A stretch of DNA of 64,000 bases from an uncultured Methanoregula sp. (GTDB taxonomy: Archaea; Halobacteriota; Methanomicrobia; Methanomicrobiales; Methanospirillaceae), in contig NZ_OY763919.1 in the NCBI RefSeq assembly GCF_963667735.1, forward strand, positions 434,001 to 498,000, in the 5' to 3' direction. Below the pieces are notes generated by a model. That model was not told the origin of the DNA. It did not search any database and was given only the letters and a program-made list of their open reading frames with translations. The position numbers and the translations under genes are program-made. Below are positions 54,907 to 63,565 of this stretch, piece after piece (the stretch's first letter is position 1; the number at the start of each line of letters is the position of its first letter).

Positions 54907-55674
54907 ATGGCCGAGAAAGCGACTGTCTGTATTTCAACAGATCCTGCATTCCTGCAGGAACTCTCAGAGTACCTGGAAGTGCTTTCCAACCCTTCGAGGT
55001 TGAAGATACTCAAGGTCATCGAGAAAGAACCAAAAGAGATCAGCGAGATTGCATCCCGTATCGATACGAGTTATGCGAATACCAAGAAGCATATCGACCA
55101 GCTGGTCCAGATTGGCCTTGTGAAAAAGGAGGCCGGCTTCGGGAGGGAGACTGCAAAAGGTATCCACCCGGTCTGGAAATTCTCCCTTGCCGAAGGAAGT
55201 CTTGAGATGCTCATCAAGAATATGGGCGTTTTCTCCCGGATCAACATCCCCATCGGATACGGTGAGATCCAGGGCAGGCTCAATGAAGTGCGGACTGCGG
55301 TCCTTCAGGAATCCGGCAAGGATTATCCGGCCCTCCATCTGGTGGAGGGACGCGGGGCTGGCCGGACATTCCTCTTAAAAAAAGATCGGATCCTTCTTGG
55401 CCGGGCGGATGCTGACGCTCCCTCAAAAGCAGGCGAGGGAGACATCGTCCTTCCGGAAGAGTATGTGGCAGTGACGAGGATCACAAAACCCCATGCCATC
55501 ATTACAAGGACAGGAGCAGTCTGGCAGATAGAGGACCGGGGCAGTTCCGGTGGTACATATGTGAATACAGAGCATCTCGCTCCTATGCACAAGACCGCTA
55601 TAAAAAACGGTGATCTCATCGATCTTGCCATGGGAGAGGAAGCAGCCCGGTTCCTGTTCATTGCAAACGAGTGA
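54907..55674 (+). CDS. ArsR-like HTH protein with C-terminal FHA domain
   Basis: 255 residues. Residues 15-95 form a winged helix: YLEVLSNPSRLKILKVIEKE, EISEIASRIDTSYANTKKH and a wing with GRETAKG. A linker leads to an FHA domain (about 150-255) with RILLGRADA, VTRITKPHAII and RGSSGGTYVN. These match the strand order and phosphothreonine-binding loops of FHA. It should bind DNA at one end and phosphorylated protein at the other. The gene for a membrane Ser/Thr kinase starts just behind its stop, so the kinase is the obvious candidate partner. GGTGA lies before the ATG. Confidence 0.92.
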   Translation: MAEKATVCISTDPAFLQELSEYLEVLSNPSRLKILKVIEKEPKEISEIASRIDTSYANTKKHIDQLVQIGLVKKEAGFGRETAKGIHPVWKFSLAEGSLEMLIKNMGVFSRINIPIGYGEIQGRLNEVRTAVLQESGKDYPALHLVEGRGAGRTFLLKKDRILLGRADADAPSKAGEGDIVLPEEYVAVTRITKPHAIITRTGAVWQIEDRGSSGGTYVNTEHLAPMHKTAIKNGDLIDLAMGEEAARFLFIANE

Positions 55675-55696
55675 GCAGATGGTTAAGGGAGTGTGT

Positions 55697-57694
55697 GTGA
55701 ACCGGATAAACGGACGCTACCGGGAAGCGACAGTTATTGTCCTGCTTCTCAGTCTTCTCTTTTCGGTAACCCCGGTAATGGCAACGGTGTTCACGTACGA
55801 CAACAACAGCTCGTATGGCTCCCTCCAGAACCTCATCAATGCCGCGAACGCAAGCGATACTATCCTCATAAAAAACGGAACCTATGCTGAAAATCTGACC
55901 ATTGACCGGCCATTGGTCGTGCGTGCAGAAGATTACCGGAATCCCCCCCGCCTGATCATTTCGAAGGGCGGGACTGCAATCAACCTCACGGCCAAGGGGA
56001 TTGTTCTTGACGGGCTGGCCCTCTCCGGAAACGGGGGATATGGTATCCTCGTCCAGTCGGATAACAATCAGATCAGCAATGTCACTATCACCGGTTTTGA
56101 GCAGGGAATCCGCCTGAAATCCGCGGTGAACAACGAGTTCATCAGTAACAGCATTGTCAACAACACCGCAGGTATCACCCTCGACCAAGAATCGCAGGTC
56201 AATGCATTTTACCTGAATTACCTGGACAATCCCCTTGACGTTGAGAGCCAGTCGGGAGATACCACCTGGTCCAGCAGGCCATCGAAATACCAGTACGAGG
56301 GAAATACCTATACGGGTTCGCTTGGGAACTACTGGAAGAAATATACCGGGAGTGCAACCGGCACGGGGATTGGCTCGATACCTTATCCCATCCAGCAGAA
56401 CGCCAGCAGCACCCTGGACTCAAAGGACGCCAAGAGTGCACTGGTCGACAGGGCCCCTCTGATCAGTCTGCCGGGCATGTACACGCTCATCGGAAGGGAA
56501 GAGCAGCAGCCGGGTACCGTCCCCGGTTCGGCACCTAATTCAGGACATGGTTCCCTACCCGGATCAGTGCCTACCGTGCCGGGTTCAGTACCGACAATAC
56601 CAGGATCAGTCACTGGGGAGACAATACCCAAAGAGAGCAGTGCATTCCCGGGTTCAGGTCCGGGAAATACCAATATCGGTCCTCCCCCGTTTCCCGGAAA
56701 TCTTGTCCAGTACTGGTGGATAGTCCCCATCGCCCTGATAATCTCAGCTGCCGGGGGGATCTGGTACGAGCGGATACGAAAGAGAAAAGAGTCTGCCGGG
56801 CATCCTGATCCCGACACAAAAACAGGAGGGAATACAACAATTGTCAAAAAGACCCTCCCGGATACTCGCGAGGAAGATACAGGAGGGTTCCATCATTACG
56901 CTGCCCGTCTGCCCCCGGGCCTTGAGAAACGATATCCCGGGGCGGAATATGTGGCGGAAGGAGGCGCATGCCGGATCTTCCGGGCATGGGATCCGGTTGA
57001 AGGGCGGGACGTTGCGGTCAAGGTGCCCATCCGGTTCGATGAAGTCACCGGCACACAGTTCACCAAAGAACTTCATGTCTGGCAGAGTCTTCATCACAAA
57101 AATATCGTTGAAATCTATGCTGCAAACATCTTTCCGGTACCCTATATCGAGATGGAGTTTGTCGAATCATCGCTTGCGTCCATAAAATTCCCTCTTGAAA
57201 AGGAGAAAGCAGTAGCCATTGTGAGGGGTGTTGCAGAAGGTCTCCTGTACGCTCACGAACAGGGAATCGCCCACCGGGATATCAAACCCGGCAATATCCT
57301 CATTGACCCGGACGGAACAGCAAAAATTACAGACTGGGGTCTGGCAAAGGCGGAAGGAACCAAACAGTCGGGCATCATCGGTTTTTCCCTTGAATATGCT
57401 GCACCCGAGCAACTGGCCCCGAACATTTATGGCGAACCGGGAATCTGGACGGATATTTACCAGTTGGGAGTCCTGTTCTTTGAAATGACCACCGGGCAAG
57501 TACCATTCATGGGAGGGGGCATGGGAGAAATAACCCACGCGATCATCCACGACAATCCGCCGCCGGTCTCCCTCACGGGCCCGGGTTCGGCAGAGATTGA
57601 GGCCATCATTCTTCGCTGTATGAAAAAACACCCGAAAGACCGGTATCAGTCAGTAGCAGAGATCATTCGGGATCTGGAAAAGATACGGTTTTAA
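55697..57694 (+). CDS. Receptor-like Ser/Thr protein kinase with outer beta-helix domain
   Basis: 665 residues from the GTG at 55697, which has AAGGGAG five bases upstream; ATG 55679 is the alternative. The signal sequence is residues 1-29. An outer right-handed beta-helix (about 35-200, NosD-like, e.g. GIVLDGLALSGNGGYGI) follows. A Pro/Gly/Ser stalk with PGSVPT repeats leads to one membrane helix (about 337-358). The cytoplasmic Hanks kinase has Lys442 (VAVK), the catalytic HRD with Asp528, DWG with Asp546 instead of DFG, and APEQL. All core residues for activity are present. It lies 22 bp after the HTH-FHA gene. Confidence 0.92.
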   Translation: MNRINGRYREATVIVLLLSLLFSVTPVMATVFTYDNNSSYGSLQNLINAANASDTILIKNGTYAENLTIDRPLVVRAEDYRNPPRLIISKGGTAINLTAKGIVLDGLALSGNGGYGILVQSDNNQISNVTITGFEQGIRLKSAVNNEFISNSIVNNTAGITLDQESQVNAFYLNYLDNPLDVESQSGDTTWSSRPSKYQYEGNTYTGSLGNYWKKYTGSATGTGIGSIPYPIQQNASSTLDSKDAKSALVDRAPLISLPGMYTLIGREEQQPGTVPGSAPNSGHGSLPGSVPTVPGSVPTIPGSVTGETIPKESSAFPGSGPGNTNIGPPPFPGNLVQYWWIVPIALIISAAGGIWYERIRKRKESAGHPDPDTKTGGNTTIVKKTLPDTREEDTGGFHHYAARLPPGLEKRYPGAEYVAEGGACRIFRAWDPVEGRDVAVKVPIRFDEVTGTQFTKELHVWQSLHHKNIVEIYAANIFPVPYIEMEFVESSLASIKFPLEKEKAVAIVRGVAEGLLYAHEQGIAHRDIKPGNILIDPDGTAKITDWGLAKAEGTKQSGIIGFSLEYAAPEQLAPNIYGEPGIWTDIYQLGVLFFEMTTGQVPFMGGGMGEITHAIIHDNPPPVSLTGPGSAEIEAIILRCMKKHPKDRYQSVAEIIRDLEKIRF

Positions 57695-57851
57695 GATCAC
57701 GAAAAACGCAGTTCCCGGCGTGATGGGGAACTTTTTACTGCAACTTTGCAGTTGAAAAAAAGGTCTCGCATAAGTCCCGGTTTCAGGTAACACAACCTGC
57801 CGGGTTATGCGGGATCTGTTTTTTACAGTTCGTTCAATTAATCCAACATTA

Positions 57852-58235
57852 TCAGGAGCTTGCCGGGGAGGTTCCGGACGGAGGTGTTCCTGACGGGGGC
57901 GTACCGGACGGGCCTGCACCATCGCCAGACGGCGGAGTCCCTGACGGACGCGTTCCATTCATCTGCATGCCTTCAGGAGGTGTGCCTGAAGGAGCGACAC
58001 CCGATTCGTTGAACTTGGGTTTGTCCCCGCTCTTGGCCGCATCGGAGGTCCCTGATACGGATCCGGCTGCAGGCTGGTTCGCCTCAGCGGTTTTCGTGAT
58101 TTGTGCCTGCGTTGAGGCAGAACTGCTGCCGGACTGGGCAGCGGTACTGCCGGAATCCTGTGTACAGCCTGTAATAAGGATTCCCGCGATGAGAATTGCT
58201 GATGCAACCAGCATCATGATACTGCTCTTTTTCAT
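57852..58235 (-). CDS. Low-complexity lipoprotein
   Basis: 127 residues from ATG 58235, with GGGAG upstream. The lipobox is ILITGC. The mature part is rich in Ser, Gly, Thr, Pro and Ala, and ends in PSGTPPSG-type repeats, so it is probably disordered. It may be a spacer or a glycosylated surface protein. No domain is recognised. It converges on the kinase gene. Confidence 0.65.
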   Translation of the reverse strand: MKKSSIMMLVASAILIAGILITGCTQDSGSTAAQSGSSSASTQAQITKTAEANQPAAGSVSGTSDAAKSGDKPKFNESGVAPSGTPPEGMQMNGTRPSGTPPSGDGAGPSGTPPSGTPPSGTSPASS

Positions 58236-58687
58236 GGATGTCATCTCCCTGATGTATCACCCGGTTGACCGTTCCGGGAACCTGCCGGAAATCCGTTTAA
58301 TCCACATTCAGGCCGGGTCTTCTCCAAATCCTGATTGAGACTGACGGACTCCCGGTAAGGCTTACCTCATGAAACCAGTCATTCCGGGAAATTTACTTCA
58401 GTTTTGAAATTTTTTATCCTCGTTGTGTAATGATCTCCTCGTGGAGTATCATCCGGGATGATGATGGGGCCGGTCGGTTTTATAATCCACACATAAAAGG
58501 GGTGAAATAATACATATCCCGGGGAATTAATTGAACCAGGGAGTGAACATTATGCCAAAGGAGGCAATCGGAAGCGAAAGGAAAAATCGAGGGATTTTTT
58601 AGGAAAATAATTAAAATGAGCGCGAAATTCAGGGGTTTTAGGTTTGTGGGGGGAGAATCGGTCCTCCCGTTCTCCGGCATACCCCGA
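58236..58687. other. Spacer of about 450 bp
   Basis: No gene is visible. It contains the lipoprotein promoter on the minus strand and, at 58523-58536, a GGAATTAATTGAAC motif that also occurs (with one change) at 57832-57844 and 61387-61399. Confidence 0.4.
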
Positions 58688-60274
58688 TTACAGTTCCCGG
58701 CCCCGGGATCTCCCGGGTCTGCGGGGTGGATTTCTTTTGATCACAAATATCCCGATACAGACCAGAATCACAAATGCTATCACGACGATGGGCAGTAAAC
58801 CGGATGATTCTCCCGAACCGGAAGTTGTCTGGTTCACGGATGTGGCTTCGGGAATCACGGTTGTTCCGGTCACTGCAGGAGTGGGTGTTGCAGTAACGGT
58901 CACCGGTCTTGTTGTCGGAACCGTTGTCGTGGTTACCGGCGCAGATACCACGATATAATCATTTACGGTCTTTGAACGGCTGCCCCCGGCATTGGATGCA
59001 GAGAGAAGGACCGTATAGGTACCGGCAGAAGTATAGGTGTGCGAGGGATTCTTGGCCGTCGAGGATATTCCGTCGCCAAATGTCCACTGCCAGCTGGTAG
59101 GGGAATATGACGAGGTATCGGTGAACTGAACGGTAAGTGGGGCAGTACCCGTGGTAACATCAGAAGTGAAGGATACAACCGGCGATGTAATGGCCGTGAC
59201 GGTGATGAGACTTGACTGGGTAGTTGTATTGGATCCTGCACTATTCGTAGCGGTCAGGCTGACGGAATAGGTGCCGGCATCAGTATACTCGTACGCCGGG
59301 TTCTGCTCGGATGATGTCCCGCCATCACCGAAATACCAGTACCAGGATGTCGGGGTGTTGGTAGAAGCATCCGAAAACCCGACTGAAAGAGGGGCAGAAC
59401 CGGAGGTAACATTGCTGGTGAAGGCAACAAGCGGGATGGCATAATAGGGCGTGATCATCCCGGTCTGGGTTATCGTGTTGCTCCCCGCAGTATTGGTTAC
59501 CGTCAGGGTAACGGTATAGGTACCGGCAGTTGTATAGGTATGCGTGGGATTCTTTTCCGAAGAGGTATATCCATCGCCGAATGACCAGACCCAGCCGGTG
59601 GGGGAGTTTGTCGAGGTATCAACAAACTGGACGACCAGGGGTATGGTGCCTGTTGTCACGGTAGAGACAAAAGATGCCACGGGAAGAGAGGATGCTGCAC
59701 TCACCGTGATGAAACCGGTCTTCGTGACCGTATCGCTTCCCGCAGCATTTGTCGCAGTCAGGGTCACTGTATAGGTTCCGGCAGAAGAATAGGTATGCGA
59801 AGGATTCTGTTCAGCTGACGTGCTGCCATCGCCGAATGACCAGGCCCAGCCGGTAGGAGAGTATGTGGAGGCATCCACGAACTGGACCGCAAACGGTGCC
59901 GTGCCCGATGTGCTGTTCGAGACAAACGCAGCAGTCGGGGAGGGAGTTGATTTGGTTGCTGTGATATATCCCGATTTAGTGATGGTATCGCTTCCCGCAG
60001 CATTTGTCGCAGTCAGAGTCACCGTATAGGCGCCTGCACCGGTATATGCGTGAGATGGGTTCTGTTCCGTTGATGTGCCTCCGTCGCCGAACGACCAGAC
60101 CCAGGCGGAAGGAGAATTCGTGGAGGTATCGATGAACTGGATCCCGCAGGGGATAGTTCCTGAAGTTGTATTCACGACAAACGATGCCGCAGGTGTTGAT
60201 GCTGCAGATGCCGGAAGGATGACCAGGACCAAAAAAAAGAATAAAAAACACAATCCTGCAGAAAGTGTTCTCAT
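58688..60274 (-). CDS. Surface protein with five tandem PKD domains
   Basis: 528 residues from ATG 60274. After the signal peptide (1-25) come five PKD domains of about 85 residues each. Each has the core WxFGDG (WSFGDGGTS, WSFGDGSTS, WSFGDGYTS, WYFGDGGTS, WTFGDGISS) and the strand AGTYTVTLTATN. A Thr/Pro stalk leads to a C-terminal membrane helix (LPIVVIAFVILVCIGIFVI) and a basic tail (RPGRSRGREL). It forms an extended rod on the cell surface, for adhesion or envelope structure. The repeats are alike enough for recent duplication. Confidence 0.92.
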   Translation of the reverse strand: MRTLSAGLCFLFFFLVLVILPASAASTPAASFVVNTTSGTIPCGIQFIDTSTNSPSAWVWSFGDGGTSTEQNPSHAYTGAGAYTVTLTATNAAGSDTITKSGYITATKSTPSPTAAFVSNSTSGTAPFAVQFVDASTYSPTGWAWSFGDGSTSAEQNPSHTYSSAGTYTVTLTATNAAGSDTVTKTGFITVSAASSLPVASFVSTVTTGTIPLVVQFVDTSTNSPTGWVWSFGDGYTSSEKNPTHTYTTAGTYTVTLTVTNTAGSNTITQTGMITPYYAIPLVAFTSNVTSGSAPLSVGFSDASTNTPTSWYWYFGDGGTSSEQNPAYEYTDAGTYSVSLTATNSAGSNTTTQSSLITVTAITSPVVSFTSDVTTGTAPLTVQFTDTSSYSPTSWQWTFGDGISSTAKNPSHTYTSAGTYTVLLSASNAGGSRSKTVNDYIVVSAPVTTTTVPTTRPVTVTATPTPAVTGTTVIPEATSVNQTTSGSGESSGLLPIVVIAFVILVCIGIFVIKRNPPRRPGRSRGREL

Positions 60275-61669
60275 GGTATTCCATCCAGGGACGGTTGAAT
60301 TACGATATATACGGGTAAAATGGCAGTAATTGCAGTCTTTCTCATGAAAAGACACATTTCCACGAGGATATTTATTATCTGAACATAGGACGGGGAAATA
60401 TTATCACAAAAAGAGGAATATTTGAACCCGCAAGTGATGAATACCAGCAGTTCCCGTGGGCCCTCTTCCCCACAACCTGCTCCGGGTATAAAGGGGGGAT
60501 CCTGATAATACACTTGAAAAATTCCTTGTTGCCGGAGGGGGTTACAAAAAAGTTTTTACGGACCCCCAGGGGGGGTCCCTGCGATTTTAAACATGAAGGG
60601 CGGGGGGGTCCCCGGGAGACCCCCCTCCTCAAAACTGTTAATGCACACGTATTGCACACCCAAATGAGTGCCTGTTTTTGACGGCTTCCGTCGATGGCGA
60701 TTCTGGAAGGGCTACCCGATTCTGATCAGGGGGGGTCCGTTTGGCCTGAGGGGGTGGGGGGGTCTCCCGCATACCTCCCCCCTATGCAGGGAGGGGGGTC
60801 AAAATTGTTTTGAAAACGTTCGTGGGGGGGGTCTGCCCCCCATCCAAAAAAAAAGAGAGGGCAGGTAATTCCCCCTCCTGGGTATGTACAAAAATTTTAC
60901 TCAAAATGAGAGGGATTTGCTACCGGTGGGGGGTCAGATCACCGGGTAGCTGGGATTGAGTGGGTATAGAAGTACGGTCCGGGAAGATAGTCCTGACAAC
61001 ATCCCGGCAGATCACAACGCGGTGTTCTGGATATTTCCGTACATCCTCAAACCACTCGTGAGATCATGTGCCTTCGTCCTCATCCGGGGTTTTTTCTCTC
61101 CTGGTTCTCTGTGCAGTCCTCATTATGTATAGTTCGACCCCCGCCCGCATAGTATCCGGGCTGTATCGTATTCACATGCCCGCCAGCCGATCTCAGGAAG
61201 GGATAGAGATTGACGGATACTGCTCCTGACGGGCGGGCATTGCAGACTTTTCTTCCCTTGCGGGATTCTTGTCATCACCTCCTTGTGCCGATGATTGCCG
61301 GAATTTGGCAGTCACCATGAGAGACCATATGCACAGTTTTTCTTATATTCACCGTATTGCAGTTGTTCAATAATGTGCCTGCAGAGGGATTAATTGAACA
61401 AACAGGTTATACAAATGCCAGGAGAGAGAAAACGTCTGATTGTTTGATTAAGGATTTCTGGTCACGGGAAACTCCCTGCCATCTGCAAAATTTCCGAAAA
61501 ATCACTTAAGGGAGAATGTCCGAGCGAAGTTGCCGAACAGCAGCAATCAGGTTTGTTTCGGCAGAGAGATCTCAATTATCATCGAAATTGTCCGGATGGA
61601 ATGGCAGACGAACGTAGGAATATCATTGCCCTGCAATTGCGTTTCTAAAAAAGGGGGAGAATATCCTGG
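60275..61669. other. Spacer of about 1.4 kb with repeat island
   Basis: No supportable gene. The repeat island at 60537-60860 is listed separately. Downstream, 60900-61670 has ordinary composition with short open frames only. ATCACCTCCTT (61274-61284) reads as a perfect ribosome site on the minus strand, but the 50-residue frame that follows it has the wrong spacing and no protein-like pattern. Confidence 0.45.
60537..60860. repeat. G-tract/C-tract repeat island
   Basis: It contains GGGGGGGTCC-CCGGG-AGACCCCCC, GGGGGTGGGGGGGTCTCCC and GGGGGGGGTCTGCCCCCC hairpins, in the same style as 11343-11660 and 22741-23476. Several segments could form G-quadruplexes on the plus strand. Confidence 0.55.
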
Positions 61670-62878
61670 TTACTCACTTCTCAGTGCATCTATGGGGTCC
61701 ATGTTCGAGGCCCGCCAGGCAGGGTAGAGTCCGGATATCACACAGACAACTATCCCGATCAGCATCCCTGCCGGAACATAGATGATGCTATCCGGCAGGA
61801 AGAAATACTTCGTTGTCCCGATCATGTAACTCACCACGGAATATCCGATGATGAGACTGCCAATCCCGCCGATAACGGCACCGAGAATACCAAGGATGAA
61901 GGCCTCGTACAGGAACATCCGGCGCACCTCCCCGGTCTCTGTTCCGATGGAGAGCAGGATACCGATCTCCTGCACCCGTTCCGTAACAGACATCATCATG
62001 ACATTGAAGATGCTCGTTGCTGCGACCAGAAGGGAGATGCCCCCGATCGCAAGGATGAACGTGGTCATCGTACTCAAAGTCGATGTAATGCTGGAGAGCA
62101 TGGTACTTGCATCAGAAACCCGCACAACGGGAGTTTTCTCGTTTGTATTGAGTTTTGCGTCAATTACTTCTTCAGTACCGGTTATGGTGTCGACATCTTT
62201 CACGATCACATTCACCTGGGGATACTCGTTCTCCCCGCCGTACTCTTTTACGTACCAGTCATCCGAGACAACAATGGCATTGTCGGTCCTGACACTGTCC
62301 GCCGCCTGCCCCCGTTCCTTGAGAATACCAACGATCTTAACTTCCGATCGCCCGGTTTTGGCAGAGCCTATTTTTATCTTGCTTCCGAGTTTCAGGTTGA
62401 AATTCGATGCGATCGTCGATCCAACGAGGGCATCGTTGACTCCTTCGATGTTGGTCCCGTTCTCGATGGTCAGGAACGCAGTGATCTGATCGGGATTGAT
62501 CCCATAGATCGTTCCCCTGCCCGGAATGGAGCTCAGGGTAAATTCCGTATTTGTCGAGTAAATGGGGACTACATTACTGGCATTTGCCCCCGCGGCGACC
62601 TTGATCTTGCTCAGCTGGGCCTTGGTTATTACCGACGATGAGGATGAGGAATCTGGACTGGATCCCGGGGGACCCATACGGACCGCATCCGGTGTTATAA
62701 CAATGGTATTTGCTCCGGCGGAGAGCTGATCTTTTGTCTGCAACTGCATATTGGTCCCGAGCATTCCCATCGTTGAGATGGCAATTACGCCGATAACAAT
62801 ACCAATGGATGCCAATATTGAGCGCAGATAATTCAGCTTTACACTCCGGACCGAGAGGTCAAAGAAAATATCGCTCAT
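61670..62878 (-). CDS. MacB-type ABC transporter permease
   Basis: 402 residues. An N-terminal helix (SILASIGIVIGVIAISTMG) is followed by an outer MacB-type core domain of about 220 residues and three C-terminal helices with the FtsX-like VTERVQEIGILLSIGTE and YPAWRASNMDPIDALR. It overlaps the ATPase gene by 4 bp. This class uses ATP to drive work outside the membrane rather than moving solutes through a channel. The partner is probably the COG1361-like protein encoded upstream. Confidence 0.93.
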   Translation of the reverse strand: MSDIFFDLSVRSVKLNYLRSILASIGIVIGVIAISTMGMLGTNMQLQTKDQLSAGANTIVITPDAVRMGPPGSSPDSSSSSSVITKAQLSKIKVAAGANASNVVPIYSTNTEFTLSSIPGRGTIYGINPDQITAFLTIENGTNIEGVNDALVGSTIASNFNLKLGSKIKIGSAKTGRSEVKIVGILKERGQAADSVRTDNAIVVSDDWYVKEYGGENEYPQVNVIVKDVDTITGTEEVIDAKLNTNEKTPVVRVSDASTMLSSITSTLSTMTTFILAIGGISLLVAATSIFNVMMMSVTERVQEIGILLSIGTETGEVRRMFLYEAFILGILGAVIGGIGSLIIGYSVVSYMIGTTKYFFLPDSIIYVPAGMLIGIVVCVISGLYPAWRASNMDPIDALRSE

Positions 62879-63555
62879 GCTTCTGCAATCCTCCCGTCTT
62901 CAAGCCTGATCGTGCGTTGTGCATATTCTGCGATCTTGGGATCATGAGTCACGATGATGACCGTCTTTCCCTCTTTATGCAGGCCACAGAGAATATCCAT
63001 GATCTGGGTTCCGGTCTTCCGGTCGAGATTGCCGGTCGGTTCGTCACAGAGAAGGATCTTCGGGTCATTGACAAGCGCCCTGGCCACCGCCACGCGCTGC
63101 TGCTGACCACCGGAAAGCTGGGTGGGGCGGTGGGCACTCATTTCCTTGTCAATCCCGACAGCTTCGAGGAGAGATGTGGCTTTGCCGCTGGTGTCCCGTT
63201 TCTTGTACTTCAGGATAAGCGGGTATTCCACGTTCTCATACGCCGAGAGAAGCGGGATCAAGTAAAATTTCTGGAAGATGTACCCGATGGTGTCCCGGCG
63301 CATGTGTGTCCGCTCAAGGCTTGTCAGTCCGGCCACGTTCCTCCCGTCGATGAGAAGTTCTCCCGATGTCGGGACATCAAGGATCCCGAGCTGGTTCATC
63401 ATGGTCGATTTACCGGAACCCGAAGGTCCCATGATGGCGACAAAATCATTGTCCATGATGTCGAGCGAGACATGATCCAGAGCAGTGAAATCACCGGCTT
63501 CGAGATGGTACACTTTCGACACATCCGCAAGCCGGATAAGGGGGGTATCGGTCAT
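62875..63555 (-). CDS. MacB/LolD-type ABC ATPase
   Basis: 226 residues, a single ATPase domain: Walker A MGPSGSGKST, Q-loop FQKFYLIP, signature LSGGQQQR, Walker B ILLCDEPTGNLD and the switch His in THDP. The T-G-N-L-D run is typical of the LolD/MacB group. It starts 10 bp after the upstream surface protein gene and overlaps the permease, forming one operon. Confidence 0.95.
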   Translation of the reverse strand: MTDTPLIRLADVSKVYHLEAGDFTALDHVSLDIMDNDFVAIMGPSGSGKSTMMNQLGILDVPTSGELLIDGRNVAGLTSLERTHMRRDTIGYIFQKFYLIPLLSAYENVEYPLILKYKKRDTSGKATSLLEAVGIDKEMSAHRPTQLSGGQQQRVAVARALVNDPKILLCDEPTGNLDRKTGTQIMDILCGLHKEGKTVIIVTHDPKIAEYAQRTIRLEDGRIAEA

Positions 63556-63565
63556 ATCCGCACCC

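Noticed and set aside
61100..61300. GTTCGACCCCC near 61133 (tRNA T-loop-like) and ATCACCTCCTT at 61274 (16S rRNA end-like)
   Set aside because: No cloverleaf or flanking rRNA sequence can be drawn around either, so both are chance matches.
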